Notes: generated by a model not told the origin, from the letters alone. Counted from the first letter of the stretch, positions 25,509-35,290 are shown. The stretch is DNA of 64,000 bases from Rhodopseudomonas sp. BAL398 (GCF_033001325.1 NZ_CP133111.1:62001-126000), one strand, 5' to 3'. Translations and numbers: made by a program.

Positions 25509-27671
25509 ATGTCCAGTTCAGCGACATTTCTCCATTTGACCGATGCCCATCTTGCGGCGGCTGGCGTAGCGTTCGAGCGCGATGACCATAAGGTCACCAT
25601 TCCTGGCATTGAGCAGGAAACACGCGAACAGGCACTTGAGTTAACGCTCAGCCGGCTAGCTGAACGGCTGACCCACAGCGGTCGGTCCTTGGATGGGGTT
25701 TTGTTTTCTGGGGATGCGCAGGATCGGGGGAAGCCAGGTGGACACCAGCTTCTACTCGATCTTGTTCTTCGCTATTTCGGACCCTTGGGCGTGACGACTG
25801 GAAACATCGTTGCTGTTCCGGGCAATCATGATGTGCCGCGCGCAAGCCCACCAGGTTCAAGCGTTCGGTATGAGGCCTTTACGGATGTTTGGCGAAAGGC
25901 AGGATGCGTCACGCCGTGGCTTGATGGCGTTGATGTGTCCACGAGCGACGGTGGCCCCCACCGACTAGTCAGCGGCGACAGCCTTTGGGCTGTGTTTCCG
26001 ATCAACACCAGCAACTGGTCGCATGTAACTCGCACGTTACCTGAGCCGCTCGCGAGCGCATGGGAAGATCTACCAAAATTTGCTGCTAATGGGGATGCCT
26101 CAAAAGAGGCGAAGCTTCGCGCCCAGCTAGACGAGCTGGCGCATTATGACATGGCCCGTGTATCGGGAGCGCAGCTAGAGATTCTACGTGGATTGGTCGA
26201 AAGCACCTCGCAACCTGCCGCTGGACGACAGCTCAGGATCGCGTTGCTTCACCATCATCTCCGAGCGCCGAGCTTGCGAGAGGAGTTGAAGCCGTTTGCG
26301 GATGTTTCGAATTTGGAGCAAGTTCGTAGCTTTCTGCGCGACCGTGGATTCGCGGTCGTCGTGCATGGCCACAAGCACGAGCAGGCAGCTCAGTTCGAAC
26401 ATATCTATGACGAAGATGGCGATAAGGACCACCGCACTCTCGTGATTTCAGGCGCAACGTTTGAGCCCGGCAGGGAACTAGATGCTGCACGTCTCATTAC
26501 GATTACGGGCATGCCCAATGGCCCGGCGATTGCTATCGAGCCCGTGCCTGTTCCGCGCGGCGGTGTGGACCCTCGTGACCCGCCATCCATCATTCGCAGG
26601 ATTTGGTCGACAGACGTTGTCCCAGGCGCACCGACGGTCGTTCAGGGGAGTGATCTAGATGAGGTCTATGATCGGGTTTGCGAAGCGGCCGAAAGGGACG
26701 CCGCGAACGGCACATTGGTCGTCCACCTTGACTTGCCAACGGGTACAGCCGGAGAATTGCCCCTCCCGTCAAATTACCCTCTACCGGAGCCGATGGATGA
26801 GGCCGAGCGTCGACGGTGGCTGAAGGAGCTTGTTTCGTGGTGGCAGCTTGAGCGCTCTGGCCTCGAACACCGCATGCCGTTCGTGCATGGAACCCGGCTC
26901 CGCCGCTTCGGTGGCAAGATCAACCAGGTAGAGCGGGTCATCAAGCTGCTCAAGACGAAGGCGAGCACGCGTGCGCTCGCGGTGCTGATCGATCCATTTC
27001 GGGACTTCACGGCGGATGGTGTGGACGAGGAGTTCGCGTCATTCTGCTTGGTGGAATTCAAACGCCGAGAGTTAGGGGGAGCGCAACGCGCAGTAGATGT
27101 CATCGCGTTTTATCGCGCGCAGGAATTTGCTCGGTGGTGGCCGATCAATATTGCCGAGATGCGTCACCTTCAGTGGGAGATCTGCATGGCGCTTGGATTT
27201 CTGCCAGGCCGGATCACCACGATTACTGCCGATGCCCGTACACACTCACGTTCGCCCACGCAGGTTGCCATGCCGATTATCGATCGGTGGCTGGATCAGG
27301 CACCCGAGCGACTTCATTTGCTGGCGAACGCATTGGTGCAAGGCAGTGTCCGCGAGGGTGCCCAGCGGGATGCGGTACGCGGATGGGAACGCACGCTCGC
27401 CGACCTCGAGGCGACCGCAACGGAGTACAATCCAGACGGTCTCCCGCTCGCGATCGAAGGCCTCAAGCTTTTGGCTTCGTACCTTGAGGTCGTTGACGAA
27501 GACGCAACTCTCAATGGCTTCGTTCGTGTTCTAAGGCGGCTCGCCCGCGACAATGAGGGTTTCGAGGAGGGTACGCGCAGCAAAATAGAGTTCGATCGGT
27601 GGGCGCCGAGTGCATTGGATGCGGTCTTGGAGTTGCGTGCGCTCACCCACAAGCGACTAGGAAACCAATAA
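25509..27671 (+). CDS. Metallophosphoesterase fused to a thymidylate-synthase-like domain
   Basis: 720 residues. The N-terminal ~320 form a calcineurin-like phosphoesterase with its full metal set: D12-x-H14 (LTDAHL), G68-D69 to D72, G105-N-H-D108, H248-H-H250 and G287-H-K-H290. Residues about 430-590 read like a thymidylate synthase: LRRFGGKINQVERVIKLL, STRAL (R488), C513 in SFCLVEF, FYRAQEFARWWPINIAEM (534-551, compare YQRS to PFNIAS) and TADARTHSRS (compare D-THLY-N). I saw no other domain in the last ~130. The fusion suggests dephosphorylation coupled to pyrimidine C5 chemistry. It is transcribed away from acpS. A role with hamAB downstream (123-bp gap) is also possible. Confidence 0.75.
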   Translation: MSSSATFLHLTDAHLAAAGVAFERDDHKVTIPGIEQETREQALELTLSRLAERLTHSGRSLDGVLFSGDAQDRGKPGGHQLLLDLVLRYFGPLGVTTGNIVAVPGNHDVPRASPPGSSVRYEAFTDVWRKAGCVTPWLDGVDVSTSDGGPHRLVSGDSLWAVFPINTSNWSHVTRTLPEPLASAWEDLPKFAANGDASKEAKLRAQLDELAHYDMARVSGAQLEILRGLVESTSQPAAGRQLRIALLHHHLRAPSLREELKPFADVSNLEQVRSFLRDRGFAVVVHGHKHEQAAQFEHIYDEDGDKDHRTLVISGATFEPGRELDAARLITITGMPNGPAIAIEPVPVPRGGVDPRDPPSIIRRIWSTDVVPGAPTVVQGSDLDEVYDRVCEAAERDAANGTLVVHLDLPTGTAGELPLPSNYPLPEPMDEAERRRWLKELVSWWQLERSGLEHRMPFVHGTRLRRFGGKINQVERVIKLLKTKASTRALAVLIDPFRDFTADGVDEEFASFCLVEFKRRELGGAQRAVDVIAFYRAQEFARWWPINIAEMRHLQWEICMALGFLPGRITTITADARTHSRSPTQVAMPIIDRWLDQAPERLHLLANALVQGSVREGAQRDAVRGWERTLADLEATATEYNPDGLPLAIEGLKLLASYLEVVDEDATLNGFVRVLRRLARDNEGFEEGTRSKIEFDRWAPSALDAVLELRALTHKRLGNQ

Positions 27672-27794
27672 CGGGGAAAGCGCCTTCGGGTCGGGAGTGC
27701 AGGAGGGCAGTAAATGGGCAGTGAGCATTGACGATCTCAACAGGATCGATAATCAAGCGAGCATTGCTGTGCGTATCGTTCGGCTGGGGGAGGG

Positions 27795-28760
27795 ATGCAC
27801 ACTTGTTCACCACCGCATGACGCTCTTGAAGAATGGTTGGAGGACCACCCTTCAACCAACGGCAAGTTCGGCCACCTGCTGCTTTTGCAGAAGGAGATCG
27901 ACCGTGAAGCGATATGCCAGGCTCTACGTCCCTATTTTGAATCAGCCCACCTTGATGCGCGGCAGGTTTTCCATGCTGATATCGGTATTGACCTTCACCC
28001 GGACGCCGGTGATGGCGACGAAAGGCCCATAGAGTACCCCGGCTGTCTTCCCAGCACGACGCGGAAAGGTCTGTTTGGTGAAGTGATGGCCGGGCTTGTC
28101 ACCGAGGGCTATGAACTGGTTGGCGCGCATGACTGGTGCGTGCCGATTTTTCTGTTCCGCTATCACGAGGATGCGCGGAACTACCTCTTCGCGCTGGCCC
28201 GCAATCCGGAAAGAAAGCGGCAGACGATCGGACGCCTTGGTTCTGATTTCATTGGCTTGCTCCTGGACGAGGATGGCGCCGTTGTCAGGTTCATCGCGGG
28301 TGAGGCCAAATGGCGGAAGACGCTGACCCAGTCGGCGGTTGACGCAGTTATGTACGGCAAGAAGGTTGCCAATCCTGCCGGCGGCGCGAAAATCCACTCC
28401 GGGAAGGGCGTCTGGAACGACGTGAATAATGATCCGCCTGTCCCAATAGGCGTACGCCAACTTATGAGGCTTTTGCAGGAGCACGACCCCGACGGCTACG
28501 ATGCGGCAATACTGTCGATGGAACGGGCTTTGGTCGTAAATGACCCCGAGCCGCTTCCCAGGACCGACCTTATCATCATCGTCGGCAACGGCGCTGCCAC
28601 GCGCGAAAAAATGAACTGCCTTCTGCCATTCAAGGAAATGCCCGACGACTATACCGCAGGACACGATCTGCAACTTGTGGAAGTCATCCTCGAAGACGGC
28701 GAGGAATTGATCGGCTCTCTCTATGAGAGCCTTTGGTCTGATGGAGGCGGTGATGCCTGA
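27795..28760 (+). CDS. hamA: HamA, nuclease subunit of a Hachiman-type defence system (DUF1837)
   Basis: 321 residues from ATG 27795; in-frame stops at 27729 and 27750 rule out a longer start. It matches the HamA/DUF1837 pattern: KGLFGEVMAGLV (E96), then LGSDFIGLLLDEDG (D151) and VVRFIAGEAKW (E170-x-K172). Together these make a PD-(D/E)xK nuclease site. It overlaps the helicase gene by 8 nt, the usual hamAB arrangement. In studied Hachiman systems HamA degrades DNA when HamB senses damaged or phage DNA. The upstream 123 bp have a GGGGGAGGG close to the start, and no clear promoter was seen. Confidence 0.85.
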   Translation: MHTCSPPHDALEEWLEDHPSTNGKFGHLLLLQKEIDREAICQALRPYFESAHLDARQVFHADIGIDLHPDAGDGDERPIEYPGCLPSTTRKGLFGEVMAGLVTEGYELVGAHDWCVPIFLFRYHEDARNYLFALARNPERKRQTIGRLGSDFIGLLLDEDGAVVRFIAGEAKWRKTLTQSAVDAVMYGKKVANPAGGAKIHSGKGVWNDVNNDPPVPIGVRQLMRLLQEHDPDGYDAAILSMERALVVNDPEPLPRTDLIIIVGNGAATREKMNCLLPFKEMPDDYTAGHDLQLVEVILEDGEELIGSLYESLWSDGGGDA

Positions 28761-31700
28761 ACTGGACCAGGATCGGCTGGAAATCGCTGAACAGCTTCGA
28801 CGCGAGGTCGCGCCGGAGGACACGCTAACACCCATTCAGGCGCGATCGTTCGTGCGAGGATTGCAGACCGCATGGGAAGTGCCGATCATTCAATGGGGCA
28901 CTGCGGAATCCCGAAGTCAACTCTATGATGCGCGGCGCCTGCTCGATGCCGCCGCCATCTTCCGCAAGGTCGAAGGCGAAGCTTCCGCGAATGCAATCCT
29001 GTGTTATCGCCGCGCTGGCGAGCTATTGGAATGGCTCACACGCGCCAACGACGATCTGGAAACATTTGTGCCGCTGGAATTGTTGGCGGCAGCATCATAC
29101 CAACTTGGCGGCTTGCCGGCGATGTCGGCTGCGCTGCTTGGGCAGGTGCGCCTCGACAGCGCCGGAAGGCGACTCTATGCACGGTTCCTGCGCGCCGACT
29201 TTGATGGCGTAATCCGCACCGTTACCGCGTTCTGGCGTGATCATCTGGACATCACCGACCGGGAGGCCCCCGGACGCCTGCTCGGTGATGACGGTGAGGA
29301 CAAGGTTAGCTGGTATTTCACGGTCGAACTGATCCGTGCGCTCGGCGCCATTGCTGACGCCTTGCGCCGCGGTGATGATCAGCGCCTTGACCGCGCGCTC
29401 GCCAAGCTATCCGCACTCGACAAGATGGCCGTGCGCACCCTGGGTGACGATGCGTCTGCCCTTGTGGCGCTCTTGTATCAGGTTGCGATTACATATCGGG
29501 ACGCAAGCATCTATACGCCGGTTCGCGCACTTGGCGCTCTTAATCCTGAACGTGCGTCACGCCTTGAGGCCTTTGCCCGAACCCAGTTCAGCCGCAAGCG
29601 CGGCATTCTCTGGACCTCGCAGCGGCACGGCATAGCGCGGCTTCTCGAAGAATCATCATTTGCCTTATGCACGCCCACCGGCTCCGGGAAGACGCTGGTT
29701 GCCAATCTCGCGCTCGTCAAGGAGCTGCTTCTGCGGGAAGAGCAAGATCCCGCGCCGCTCGCCTTGTATCTGGTTCCCTCAAGAGCGCTGGCAGGCGAAG
29801 TGGAGGCAAAGCTGACGGGGGAACTTGGCCGCGACCTCATCGTGACAGGCCTCTATGGCGGTTCGGATTGGGGGGTGACCGACTATTGGCTTGATGCAGA
29901 CAGGCCAACTGTCCTCATAGCGACGGTCGAGAAGGCCGATGCCCTAATGCGCTATCTCGGCCCGCTATTGTTGCGCCGCCTGCGGCTCTTAATCGTCGAT
30001 GAAGCCCATCAGGTCGTTCCCGAGGATAATGAACGGACGCAAGCGGATTTCGCAGAACATTCCAACCGCTCAATTCGGCTTGAAGGATTTGTGTCACGCC
30101 TGCTGGCTCAATCTCCGGATATAGTCAGGATTGCGCTGACAGCCGTGGCTGGCGGAGCCGCGTCTCCGGTTGCACGCTGGATCGAGGGTCGTGAGGATGC
30201 GCAGGCAGTCGGAACGCGCTACCGGAGCACAAGGCAGATTGTCGGCGTTTTCGAGACGGCATATGGCAGTTCCGGCCGGATGCTGCTTGAACTAATGAAC
30301 GGGCGGCCGTTGTTTGTGCGTGGACGCGACGAACCCGTTTATCTGCGCCTCGGCACGCCGCCGATGCCTGACCTATCGGCGGCGATGCGCCACAGCATTT
30401 ATCGATTCAATGAACTGGACGTTCTGTGGACTGCGCTGCATCTCATCGACGATGACCGTCGCATCCTCATTTCGGTTGCCCAGCAGCCAGAAAAGACCAT
30501 GGGGTGGTACAAGGATGCTTTGGAACTCGAAAGCTGGCAGGACGCGCTGACCTTTGAACCTCCCGAGGACGACGAGGGACGCGCCCGTTTTGATGAGACA
30601 AGAGCGGCCTGCATAGACTATTGCGGTGAGGATTCCTACGAGCTCGCACTGCTCGACCAGGGCATTGCTACTAACCACGGGCAGATGCCACAGCGCCTCA
30701 GAAGGCTTATGACCGACCTCATCGACCGGGGAATTTGCCCGATCACGGTGGCCACCGCAACTTTGACAGAAGGCGTCAATCTTCCATTCGACATCATCTT
30801 TCTCACGGCGTTGAAACGCCGGACATACGATCCGGTGAACAACACCCCCGTTGAAACGCCGATGTCCGCGGCTGAATTCCGCAATCTGTCGGGCAGGGCC
30901 GGACGGCCGGGCGCGAGCAATGGTATGGAAGGCATCACACTGGTTGCCATACCCAGGCGGCCTGCATCGACTGCGCCTAAACAGATTCCCTTGCAGCGCC
31001 GCCAGATTCGCGCCCTTCGCGATGATTACGACGCGCTCAGGCGCAGGCTCCTCGCGGAAGAACTTGAGCAGGCCGAAGTCGATAGCCCGCTGGCATTGCT
31101 GCTGCAGAGCATTGCAGATCGCGTGCGGGACTTGCTTGGATTGCAGGGCGACGCCTTTCTGGAATGGCTTGAAGCCGCAATCCCTCCGGATATCAGCGAT
31201 GAGGCGGGCCGTGCCGAAACCTCCGAAGAAAGCCGGCTCGCCGATAGCGTGGATGAACTCGACGGGATACTCCTGAGCGCCATCGAAGAAATCGAGCGCC
31301 TGCGGGCAGAAGGGCTGGAAGGAGCGGCAGCCGAAGACGCATTGATGCAGCTTTGGCGCAGGACCTTCTCCGCTTACGCAGCAGCCCAGGAAGAATGGCT
31401 GGAGCGTGCATTCGTACGCCGTGGACGCGCCATCATCGACGACATTTATCCCGATGCCGAGGAACGCAGCCGGTTATACCAATATGGTTTCACGCCGTAT
31501 GTCGGGCGGCGGTTTGAAGCAATCGCACCGGATATGAGGGCCGTGATCGAGGCGGCGCAGGACTATGGCAGCGCAACCGCTGAAGACCGTCTTGCCGTCT
31601 TCGTCGCGCTTGGCGAACTCATTGCCGCCGATCGTGGGTACGGCTTTCGTGTTCGAGCCACCGAAACCGATCGGACGCTCCTCGAAAACTGGCAAGGCGT

Positions 31701-32370
31701 GCTGGGATGGTGGGTTCTGGCACCGGAGGCAGCCAGTCCCGATCCGAGCCGACTGCGTGCATGGCAGCGCTTTGTCGCTGATAACATTGAATTTCGGTTA
31801 GGCGTAGCAGTAGGCGCCGTAGTGGCACGGGCTTGGTCGGACGGTGCCGGTGATCCGCTGACTGTACCCTCTCTGGATGCTTGGCGTGAAACGACAGGAC
31901 TGCCGTGGTTTGGCTTTTGGGCGCGGGAATTGCTGCGGTGGGGAACACTCGACCCGTTCGTCGCCTTCGCTCTCTCGCAAGGCTTGGCGCAGACCAGGGA
32001 AGCGGCTACCGCTCGGCGGGAGGAATATGAAACCTGGCTGGATGCAGAATATGACGATCTCGACGGCGAGGATTTTATCGATCCGCAGCTCTTCCTTGCC
32101 TGGGAACGCAGCCTGCCCCAGCCGGAACGCGCGGCAGGTCGCGGAAACAGAGTCCCGGCGGAGTTGACTGGCACAACAGGTGAGCGTGGCCGTTATCGCG
32201 TTGTCCCAATCCTCAGAGATGAAAGGATATGTTGGATAGACGCTGCTGGTTACGTATTGGCTGAGTCGAACAGAGAAGAGTCACCGTTCCGTGGCCGTCT
32301 TCACCGACAGGATTTCGAGCTTCGCACGAACGGTGAAGCCCCATTTGTGGAGCGCAGTTTCGGAGGCTAA
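28753..32370 (+). CDS. hamB: HamB, DEAD/DEAH-type helicase of a Hachiman-type system
   Basis: 1205 residues from ATG 28753, with GGAGG 5 nt upstream. In-frame ATGs at 28723 and 28741 are less well placed. An N-terminal helical region of ~290 residues precedes the SF2 helicase core: Q-like motif near TSQRHGIARLLE, Walker A TPTGSGKT (307-314), DEAH (416-419), then ATLTEGVNLPFDIIFLTALKR and the arginine-finger motif NLSGRAGRPG. The C-terminal ~450 residues are helical. Length and pairing with DUF1837 match HamB, which keeps HamA inactive until DNA is sensed. A strong terminator follows at 32451. Confidence 0.85.
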   Translation: MPELDQDRLEIAEQLRREVAPEDTLTPIQARSFVRGLQTAWEVPIIQWGTAESRSQLYDARRLLDAAAIFRKVEGEASANAILCYRRAGELLEWLTRANDDLETFVPLELLAAASYQLGGLPAMSAALLGQVRLDSAGRRLYARFLRADFDGVIRTVTAFWRDHLDITDREAPGRLLGDDGEDKVSWYFTVELIRALGAIADALRRGDDQRLDRALAKLSALDKMAVRTLGDDASALVALLYQVAITYRDASIYTPVRALGALNPERASRLEAFARTQFSRKRGILWTSQRHGIARLLEESSFALCTPTGSGKTLVANLALVKELLLREEQDPAPLALYLVPSRALAGEVEAKLTGELGRDLIVTGLYGGSDWGVTDYWLDADRPTVLIATVEKADALMRYLGPLLLRRLRLLIVDEAHQVVPEDNERTQADFAEHSNRSIRLEGFVSRLLAQSPDIVRIALTAVAGGAASPVARWIEGREDAQAVGTRYRSTRQIVGVFETAYGSSGRMLLELMNGRPLFVRGRDEPVYLRLGTPPMPDLSAAMRHSIYRFNELDVLWTALHLIDDDRRILISVAQQPEKTMGWYKDALELESWQDALTFEPPEDDEGRARFDETRAACIDYCGEDSYELALLDQGIATNHGQMPQRLRRLMTDLIDRGICPITVATATLTEGVNLPFDIIFLTALKRRTYDPVNNTPVETPMSAAEFRNLSGRAGRPGASNGMEGITLVAIPRRPASTAPKQIPLQRRQIRALRDDYDALRRRLLAEELEQAEVDSPLALLLQSIADRVRDLLGLQGDAFLEWLEAAIPPDISDEAGRAETSEESRLADSVDELDGILLSAIEEIERLRAEGLEGAAAEDALMQLWRRTFSAYAAAQEEWLERAFVRRGRAIIDDIYPDAEERSRLYQYGFTPYVGRRFEAIAPDMRAVIEAAQDYGSATAEDRLAVFVALGELIAADRGYGFRVRATETDRTLLENWQGVLGWWVLAPEAASPDPSRLRAWQRFVADNIEFRLGVAVGAVVARAWSDGAGDPLTVPSLDAWRETTGLPWFGFWARELLRWGTLDPFVAFALSQGLAQTREAATARREEYETWLDAEYDDLDGEDFIDPQLFLAWERSLPQPERAAGRGNRVPAELTGTTGERGRYRVVPILRDERICWIDAAGYVLAESNREESPFRGRLHRQDFELRTNGEAPFVERSFGG

Positions 32371-32433
32371 CAAATCCGACTTTGCGCATCAGACGGCCAC
32401 TTTGAGCGAATGTCGGTATCGGTGGTTGCGAGT

Positions 32434-32444
32434 CCCCGCAACCA
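32434..32444 (+). other. tRNA-3'-end-like sequence, candidate island attachment site
   Basis: CCCCGCAACCA is identical to the last 11 nt of initiator-tRNA(Met)-type genes, including the CCA. It stands alone, with no upstream T-arm or other tRNA parts, just downstream of hamB and directly before a terminator. This is what is left at one end when an element integrates into a tRNA 3' end. A chance match in GC-rich DNA cannot be excluded. Confidence 0.4.
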
Positions 32445-32450
32445 AGCTTC

Positions 32451-32486
32451 AAGCCCTTGAAAACGCTTCGTTTTCGAGGGCTTTTT
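32451..32486 (+). terminator. Rho-independent terminator after hamB
   Basis: A 15-bp stem with one G-U pair (32451-32465 with 32469-32483), a 3-nt CTT loop and a T-run to 32486. It lies 80 bp after the hamB stop, between hamB and the convergent dsbD-like gene. It could instead be the native terminator of the tRNA gene whose 3' end appears just upstream. Confidence 0.8.
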
Positions 32487-33057
32487 GTTGTTCTCAATTT
32501 GACTGGAAATTCCACTCGTGGAAGCGCCGTGGAATCGGAAGGCAGAAAGTCGCAGCGTAAAATCGGCGAGGGCGGACGGGGCGCGATGACTCAATCGTGA
32601 TCGCAAGTGGATGACGAGCGCCGCAACTCCCTTCAGGTCACGGCTCGTGTATTCAACGTACGCGCATCTCAAATTGACCGAGTCAGAAGGTCTCCCTGGT
32701 TTCAACCCATGTTTGAAGTCACGGGCGACGACATCGCCGCATTTCCGTAGACAAGCCTAGCTATCTATTGGAGGCAACTGGCTTGCGGGCTTCGACTTCG
32801 AGATCAGGGTGACCGCTCGCATTCCATCTCGACCATCAGCGCCGGTGAGCCGCCGCAACCTTCCGGCAATGTGGGATATGGCATCGCTCGGGTGGTCGCA
32901 CTCAAAATCCGGAAGTAGTTCATTGGCCGCTTGGAGCGCCAGGCGGCCGTCCACGAACGCAACCCCAGGAACCCACAGCCTTAGCAGGTCGCCACGTCAG
33001 GGCGCACTGGAGACGATCGCTTTTGAAGACGTCGCCCTTCACCGCCATCGCCGGTGA
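32487..33057. other. 571-bp interval with possible gene debris
   Basis: No intact gene. On the plus strand, a short open piece ends at 32750 with SLQVTARVFNVRASQIDRV and then SPWFQPMFEVTGDDIAAFP, which looks like a protein C-terminus without a start. On the minus strand, MAVKGDVFKSDRLQCALT (from 33048) and, one frame over, a stretch ending at 32757 with NELLPDFECDHPSDAISHI look like two halves of one frameshifted small gene. I do not recognise either. This fits a recombination boundary next to the island. Confidence 0.35.
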
Positions 33058-35172
33058 TCAGGAGCCGGAATTCGCAGATTTGCGAATGTGGTCACCGTCT
33101 GAAGCTTGGTCGATCGCCTGCAAGAGCGCGCTGGTGGTGAGCAGCTCGGGAAGGGCTTCGCCGTCCGGGCGTTGTGGTCCGTAGACCGCGTTGAAAGGAA
33201 TGCCGTATCGTGCGAAGCGATGAAGATAATCGGCGATGGTAGGATTTGGCCGGCTCCAGTCGGCGCGCATTCTGATGACGTGCGACTGCTGCAGCCGCGC
33301 GCGAACCTCCGCGGTCTCCAGCACTCTCACGTCGTTGACCTTGCAAGTCAGGCACCATGTGGCGGTGACGTCCACCAATACGGTGTTGCCGCCGGCGATC
33401 AGTCCGGGCAGCGCATCCAAATCAAAAGCCTGCCATTCCTGCCCAGCCGCCGATTGCGAGACCGGCGTAGCTGCGGACAAACTGACGATGAGGGGCACGA
33501 CCACCAGGCCGGCGGTGATAAACCCGGATCGGCGCGATGCGAGGGCGGCGATTTGGCCTCCCACCGGAGCACTGATCAGAGCGCGATAACCGAGCAAGCA
33601 CGCCACCAGCGCGGCCGTGACGCCCGCCGTCCACGCGCCTGCCGTGCTCCACAGCACGTCGATCAGCCAAACGGCCGTCCCGAGCAACAGGATGCCGAGG
33701 AATTTGCGCACCACGAGCATCCACGGGCCGGGACGCGGAAGCCACCGAACGGACCCGGGAAACAATGCGGCCAGCCAATAGGGCGCGGCCATTCCGACGC
33801 CGAGGCACAGGAAGATTGCAAAGATCTCAAATGGCCCGCGCGCCAATGCAAAGCCCACGGCGGTGCCGACGAATGGTGCGGAGCAGGGCGTGGCCAATAG
33901 GGTTGCGAATACACCTGTGAGGAAGGCCTCGATCATGGGGCCGCCGGACCGTTTGGAGGCAACGTTCGCAATCGAGCTCGGCAGGCCGATCGGAAGCCAA
34001 TCAAAGAAGCTCGCCGCGAACAAGACCGTTAGCATCGCCATTCCGGCCAGGAACCAAGGCTGCTGAAACTGGATGCCCCAGCCAAGCGTGGCGCCCGACC
34101 ATTTCAATCCGACCAAGGCGGCGGCCAGCAGCATGAAGCTGAAGGTGATGCCGGAAGCCGTTGCGACCGAGCTCAAACGAATGTCCCGCAAACCGCCGCC
34201 GGCCTCGCGCGTAAATGCAAAGAGCTTGATTGAAAGCACCGGGAGGACGCAAGGCATGAGATTGAGGATCAGTCCTCCGAGCAAAGCCGAAAGCAGCGCG
34301 GCGAAGAACAGCGAGCTATTCTCGGAGTCGGGCGGTGCTTGGCCGGCCGGCACCTTGAATTCAGCGGCGCGATTTTCGTCGATCAGCGTCAATGTCAAGG
34401 GACGGTCAGCCGGCGGCAACGCTGCAAGCCGAACGGTCAGACTGGCGGTCTTGCCGGCGTCCCGCAGTTCCACTTTCGGTGCCGGCGGAATTCCATTCCC
34501 GGCGCCCTCGACAAACAGATCGGGCTCGACAAAACCTACGGACCTGCTCTTGAGATCGACCACGAGAGTGGGTTCTGATGGCGAGCCCACGAAACGCGTG
34601 CCATTGACATCGACACCGGCGGAATCCGGCGAACCTGGTACTTGCTTTTGAGCCGAACTGATCAACCCGGACTGAGCTGACTCGCCCTCGGCTCCGGTTC
34701 GCAACGCAAGAGCGAGCTCAGCCTGCAGCGGCACGCAGACATCCGAGCAGGCGGCATATGTGATCGACGCTCTGATCCGGGCCGCCGTGTCGGCTTGCTT
34801 CAGAACCAATTTGACCGGAAGAACCACGTGGTTTTCGTAGACGCTGTTCTGCAAGCCCTCAATGACGAGACGATGTGGAGCGGGCCAGGAGACTTCCTCG
34901 CCTGAAACATTTTCTGAAGCAGACCAATCAACCGTTGGTGGGATACCCGCGTCCCCTGGAGTCCGCCAATAACCATGCCATCCCTTGGCAAACCGAAACT
35001 CCAACCCCGCCTTGAGCGTAGAATGAGCACCGATACTATCCGTCGCTGTGATCAGGCGCACCGCCGCCCGGCTGTCCCCCACCCAATCGGTGGCAGCTGC
35101 TTCGGCGCTTCCGTTCGACAGGAACAATCCGGTCGTCAGTACAAGGAGGGTGGTCAGGCGAGCGAGGGCCAT
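33058..35172 (-). CDS. DsbD/ScsB-like thiol:disulfide interchange protein
   Basis: 704 residues in three parts. A signal peptide (ending near SNGSAEA) leads into a periplasmic DsbD alpha-like domain with a Cys pair in AACSDVCVPL. A central membrane region of about eight helices carries the DsbD/CcdA cysteines (LMPCVLPVL, TPCSAPF). A C-terminal thioredoxin domain has ATWCLTCKVN. It passes electrons from cytoplasmic thioredoxin to periplasmic partners. The size and N-terminal form are closer to ScsB of copper-tolerance clusters than to E. coli DsbD (about 565). It lies next to a DUF1223 gene and near remnants of a copper-linked bufferin locus, supporting a metal/thiol-stress role. Confidence 0.88.
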   Translation of the reverse strand: MALARLTTLLVLTTGLFLSNGSAEAAATDWVGDSRAAVRLITATDSIGAHSTLKAGLEFRFAKGWHGYWRTPGDAGIPPTVDWSASENVSGEEVSWPAPHRLVIEGLQNSVYENHVVLPVKLVLKQADTAARIRASITYAACSDVCVPLQAELALALRTGAEGESAQSGLISSAQKQVPGSPDSAGVDVNGTRFVGSPSEPTLVVDLKSRSVGFVEPDLFVEGAGNGIPPAPKVELRDAGKTASLTVRLAALPPADRPLTLTLIDENRAAEFKVPAGQAPPDSENSSLFFAALLSALLGGLILNLMPCVLPVLSIKLFAFTREAGGGLRDIRLSSVATASGITFSFMLLAAALVGLKWSGATLGWGIQFQQPWFLAGMAMLTVLFAASFFDWLPIGLPSSIANVASKRSGGPMIEAFLTGVFATLLATPCSAPFVGTAVGFALARGPFEIFAIFLCLGVGMAAPYWLAALFPGSVRWLPRPGPWMLVVRKFLGILLLGTAVWLIDVLWSTAGAWTAGVTAALVACLLGYRALISAPVGGQIAALASRRSGFITAGLVVVPLIVSLSAATPVSQSAAGQEWQAFDLDALPGLIAGGNTVLVDVTATWCLTCKVNDVRVLETAEVRARLQQSHVIRMRADWSRPNPTIADYLHRFARYGIPFNAVYGPQRPDGEALPELLTTSALLQAIDQASDGDHIRKSANSGS

Positions 35173-35290
35173 GAGGCGTCCAGTGCCGTCTAGATATCAC
35201 AACATGTCATCGAATGACGGCCGGCCGGCACCAGCAGACGTACTTCGCGTCTGCGGTCGAGCCGGCCAGCTCGTACGACGTCTCTAACGT

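Noticed and set aside
32420-32444. An intact tRNA gene ending in CCGCAACCA
   Set aside because: No T-arm loop, anticodon arm or acceptor partner could be folded upstream; only the 3' end matches.
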